The translations under genes were made by a program, and so were the position numbers. Positions 63,110 through 64,000 of a DNA stretch of 64,000 bases are shown in pieces. The notes under the pieces are model-generated. The model saw nothing but the letters and a program-made list of their open reading frames with translations, did no database searches and was not told the DNA's origin. The stretch lies in contig QCJF01000003.1 in assembly GCA_003216195.1 (NCBI GenBank), forward strand, positions 1 to 64,000. The letters run 5' to 3'. This DNA is from Pelagibacteraceae bacterium AG-404-P08. GTDB lineage: Bacteria; Pseudomonadota; Alphaproteobacteria; HIMB59. Position 1 is the first letter of the stretch. The number at the start of each line of letters is the position of its first letter.

Positions 63110-64000
63110 ATGAGTTCAAACGAATTACAAGGTTATAAAAAAACACTAAATTCACCATACACTGGTATAAAAGGTTGGATTGACTCTAGACTTCCTCTAA
63201 TAAGAATGATGGAAGCAGAATATTTGAAGTTTCCTGTTCCAAAATCACTCAATTACTTTTGGTCATTTGGTGGTATAGCTATGTTCTGTCTTATAGGACT
63301 AATTTTAACTGGAATTTTTTTAGGATTTCATTACAAACCCTCAGCAGATGATGCCTTTGACTCTGTTGAAAGGATCATGAGGGACGTTAGTTTTGGTTGG
63401 TTAATTAGATATTTGCATGCCAACTTAGTGTCCTTTTTCTTTATAGCTACTTTTATTCACATTTTTAGAGCTCTTTATTTTGGATCATACAAGGCACCCA
63501 GAGAGTTAGTCTACATTTTCGGTTTGACCATGTTCATGCTGATGATGGCAACTGCATTTCTAGGATATACACTTCCATGGGGCCAGATGTCTTATTGGGG
63601 AGCAACAGTTATAACTAATCTTTTTTCAGCCATTCCTGTTGTAGGGGATGCTATACTCACATTACTTCTTGGTGACTTCACTGTTGGTGACTCAGCAGTT
63701 AATCGTTTTTATGTTCTTCACTGGTTATTAGCTTTCGCAATTGTCGGTTTAGTTGTCTTTCACGTAATTACGTTGCACATGACTGGTTCTAATAATCCGA
63801 CTGGTACAGAGCCACAAAGCTGGGATGAAACAGTGAGTTTTCATCCATACGTAACTATTAAAGATCTAAATGCCACAATATTTTTCTTTATCATTTTGGC
63901 ATTTATTCTCTTCTATTACCCAAATATTTTAGGTCACTCCGATAATTACATTAAAGCTAACCCTATGGTAACTCCTGCACATATTGTGCCTGAGTGGTAC
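63110..64000 (+). CDS. petB: cytochrome b subunit of bc1 complex, N-terminal part (runs off the window)
   Basis: The frame from the ATG at 63110 (MSSNELQGYKKTLNSPYTGIKGWIDSRL) is open to the last base, giving 297 codons. The ORF track omits it because no stop is reached. RYLHANLVSFFFIATFIHIFRALYFGSYK and YVLHWLLAFAIVGLVVFHVITLHMTGSNNP carry the four heme histidines. GYTLPWGQMSYWGATVITNL is the Qo-site cd1 helix, and the window ends within the PEWY motif (TPAHIVPEWY). It is the quinol-oxidising core of bc1. Confidence 0.97.
   Translation, partial: MSSNELQGYKKTLNSPYTGIKGWIDSRLPLIRMMEAEYLKFPVPKSLNYFWSFGGIAMFCLIGLILTGIFLGFHYKPSADDAFDSVERIMRDVSFGWLIRYLHANLVSFFFIATFIHIFRALYFGSYKAPRELVYIFGLTMFMLMMATAFLGYTLPWGQMSYWGATVITNLFSAIPVVGDAILTLLLGDFTVGDSAVNRFYVLHWLLAFAIVGLVVFHVITLHMTGSNNPTGTEPQSWDETVSFHPYVTIKDLNATIFFFIILAFILFYYPNILGHSDNYIKANPMVTPAHIVPEWY

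Overview
The window is AT-rich (roughly 30% G+C by eye), gene-dense bacterial DNA with no gap between genes longer than about 165 bases. Gene content and order are alphaproteobacterial: metX-metW, argH-lptM-lysA, the ctaC-ctaD-ctaB-coxF-ctaG-ctaE-surf1 oxidase cluster, an F0-only ATP synthase operon (atpI-B-E-G-F), coq7, ccrM with the RAMA-type tail, a HIG1-domain protein and petA-petB. Low G+C, very short spacers, overlapping genes and shortened versions of Smc, Pgi and the CCA enzyme suggest a streamlined marine lineage such as Pelagibacterales/SAR11 or the HIMB59/AEGEAN-169 group. The sequence alone does not decide between them. I see no insertion sequence, prophage, CRISPR array, rRNA or transferred island.

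Layout. 1-9.6 kb: tail of a TauE/SafE exporter, a small CxxC protein, metW and metX behind a SAM-II/SAM-V-type riboswitch, hisC-tyrC, plsC, a DUF218 protein, lysA, an unlisted 49-codon lipoprotein (lptM), argH, a HIG1 protein and a serine esterase. 9.6-15.6 kb: HNH nuclease, coq7, dsbB, a DedA-like protein, a predicted manganese transporter divergent from mntR with a perfect 16-bp palindrome between them, an FbpB-type permease and a LysE-type exporter. 15.6-22.2 kb: tRNA-Leu(CAA), flavin reductase, ribF, ileS, lspA, a BamF-like lipoprotein, short pgi and a DUF6787-like protein. 22.2-34 kb: rsmD, rluB-like, a class I amidotransferase, tadA, purD, xseA, the lipid A/Kdo operon ubiA-msbA-DUF374-waaA-lpxK-lpxL, and rsmE. 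34-43.7 kb: the aa3 cytochrome oxidase operon running on into an M32 carboxypeptidase, thrC and an M16 peptidase. 43.7-53.5 kb: rnhA-thrB, an unknown lipoprotein, F0 genes, a short smc, dsbA, dciA, mutY and ccrM. 53.5-64 kb: rnhB, moaB, slt, a degenerate uracil-DNA glycosylase, a TPR protein, ispE, tRNA-Gln(UUG), an ABC-F protein, a truncated CCA enzyme, trmL, petA and the start of petB.

How the genes work together. Several pathways are anchored here: methionine (metX/metW), lysine, arginine, threonine (thrB, thrC) and aromatic amino acids; lipid A assembly and flipping; periplasmic disulfide formation (dsbA, dsbB); lipoprotein maturation; and aerobic respiration (ubiA, coq7, petAB, aa3 oxidase, F0). 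LptM and BamF-like lipoproteins would be substrates of the LspA encoded here.

The most striking feature is architectural. All eleven convergent gene pairs overlap or abut at their stop codons. Four of eleven divergent boundaries have no usable spacer, and two of those share one palindromic CATG in which the two start codons overlap on opposite strands. I did not find a clearly undescribed multi-gene system. The best leads are these compressed boundaries, the paired GANTC sites directly before ccrM, the riboswitch with a competing hairpin, the MntR-type palindrome, and the eroded or truncated enzymes.
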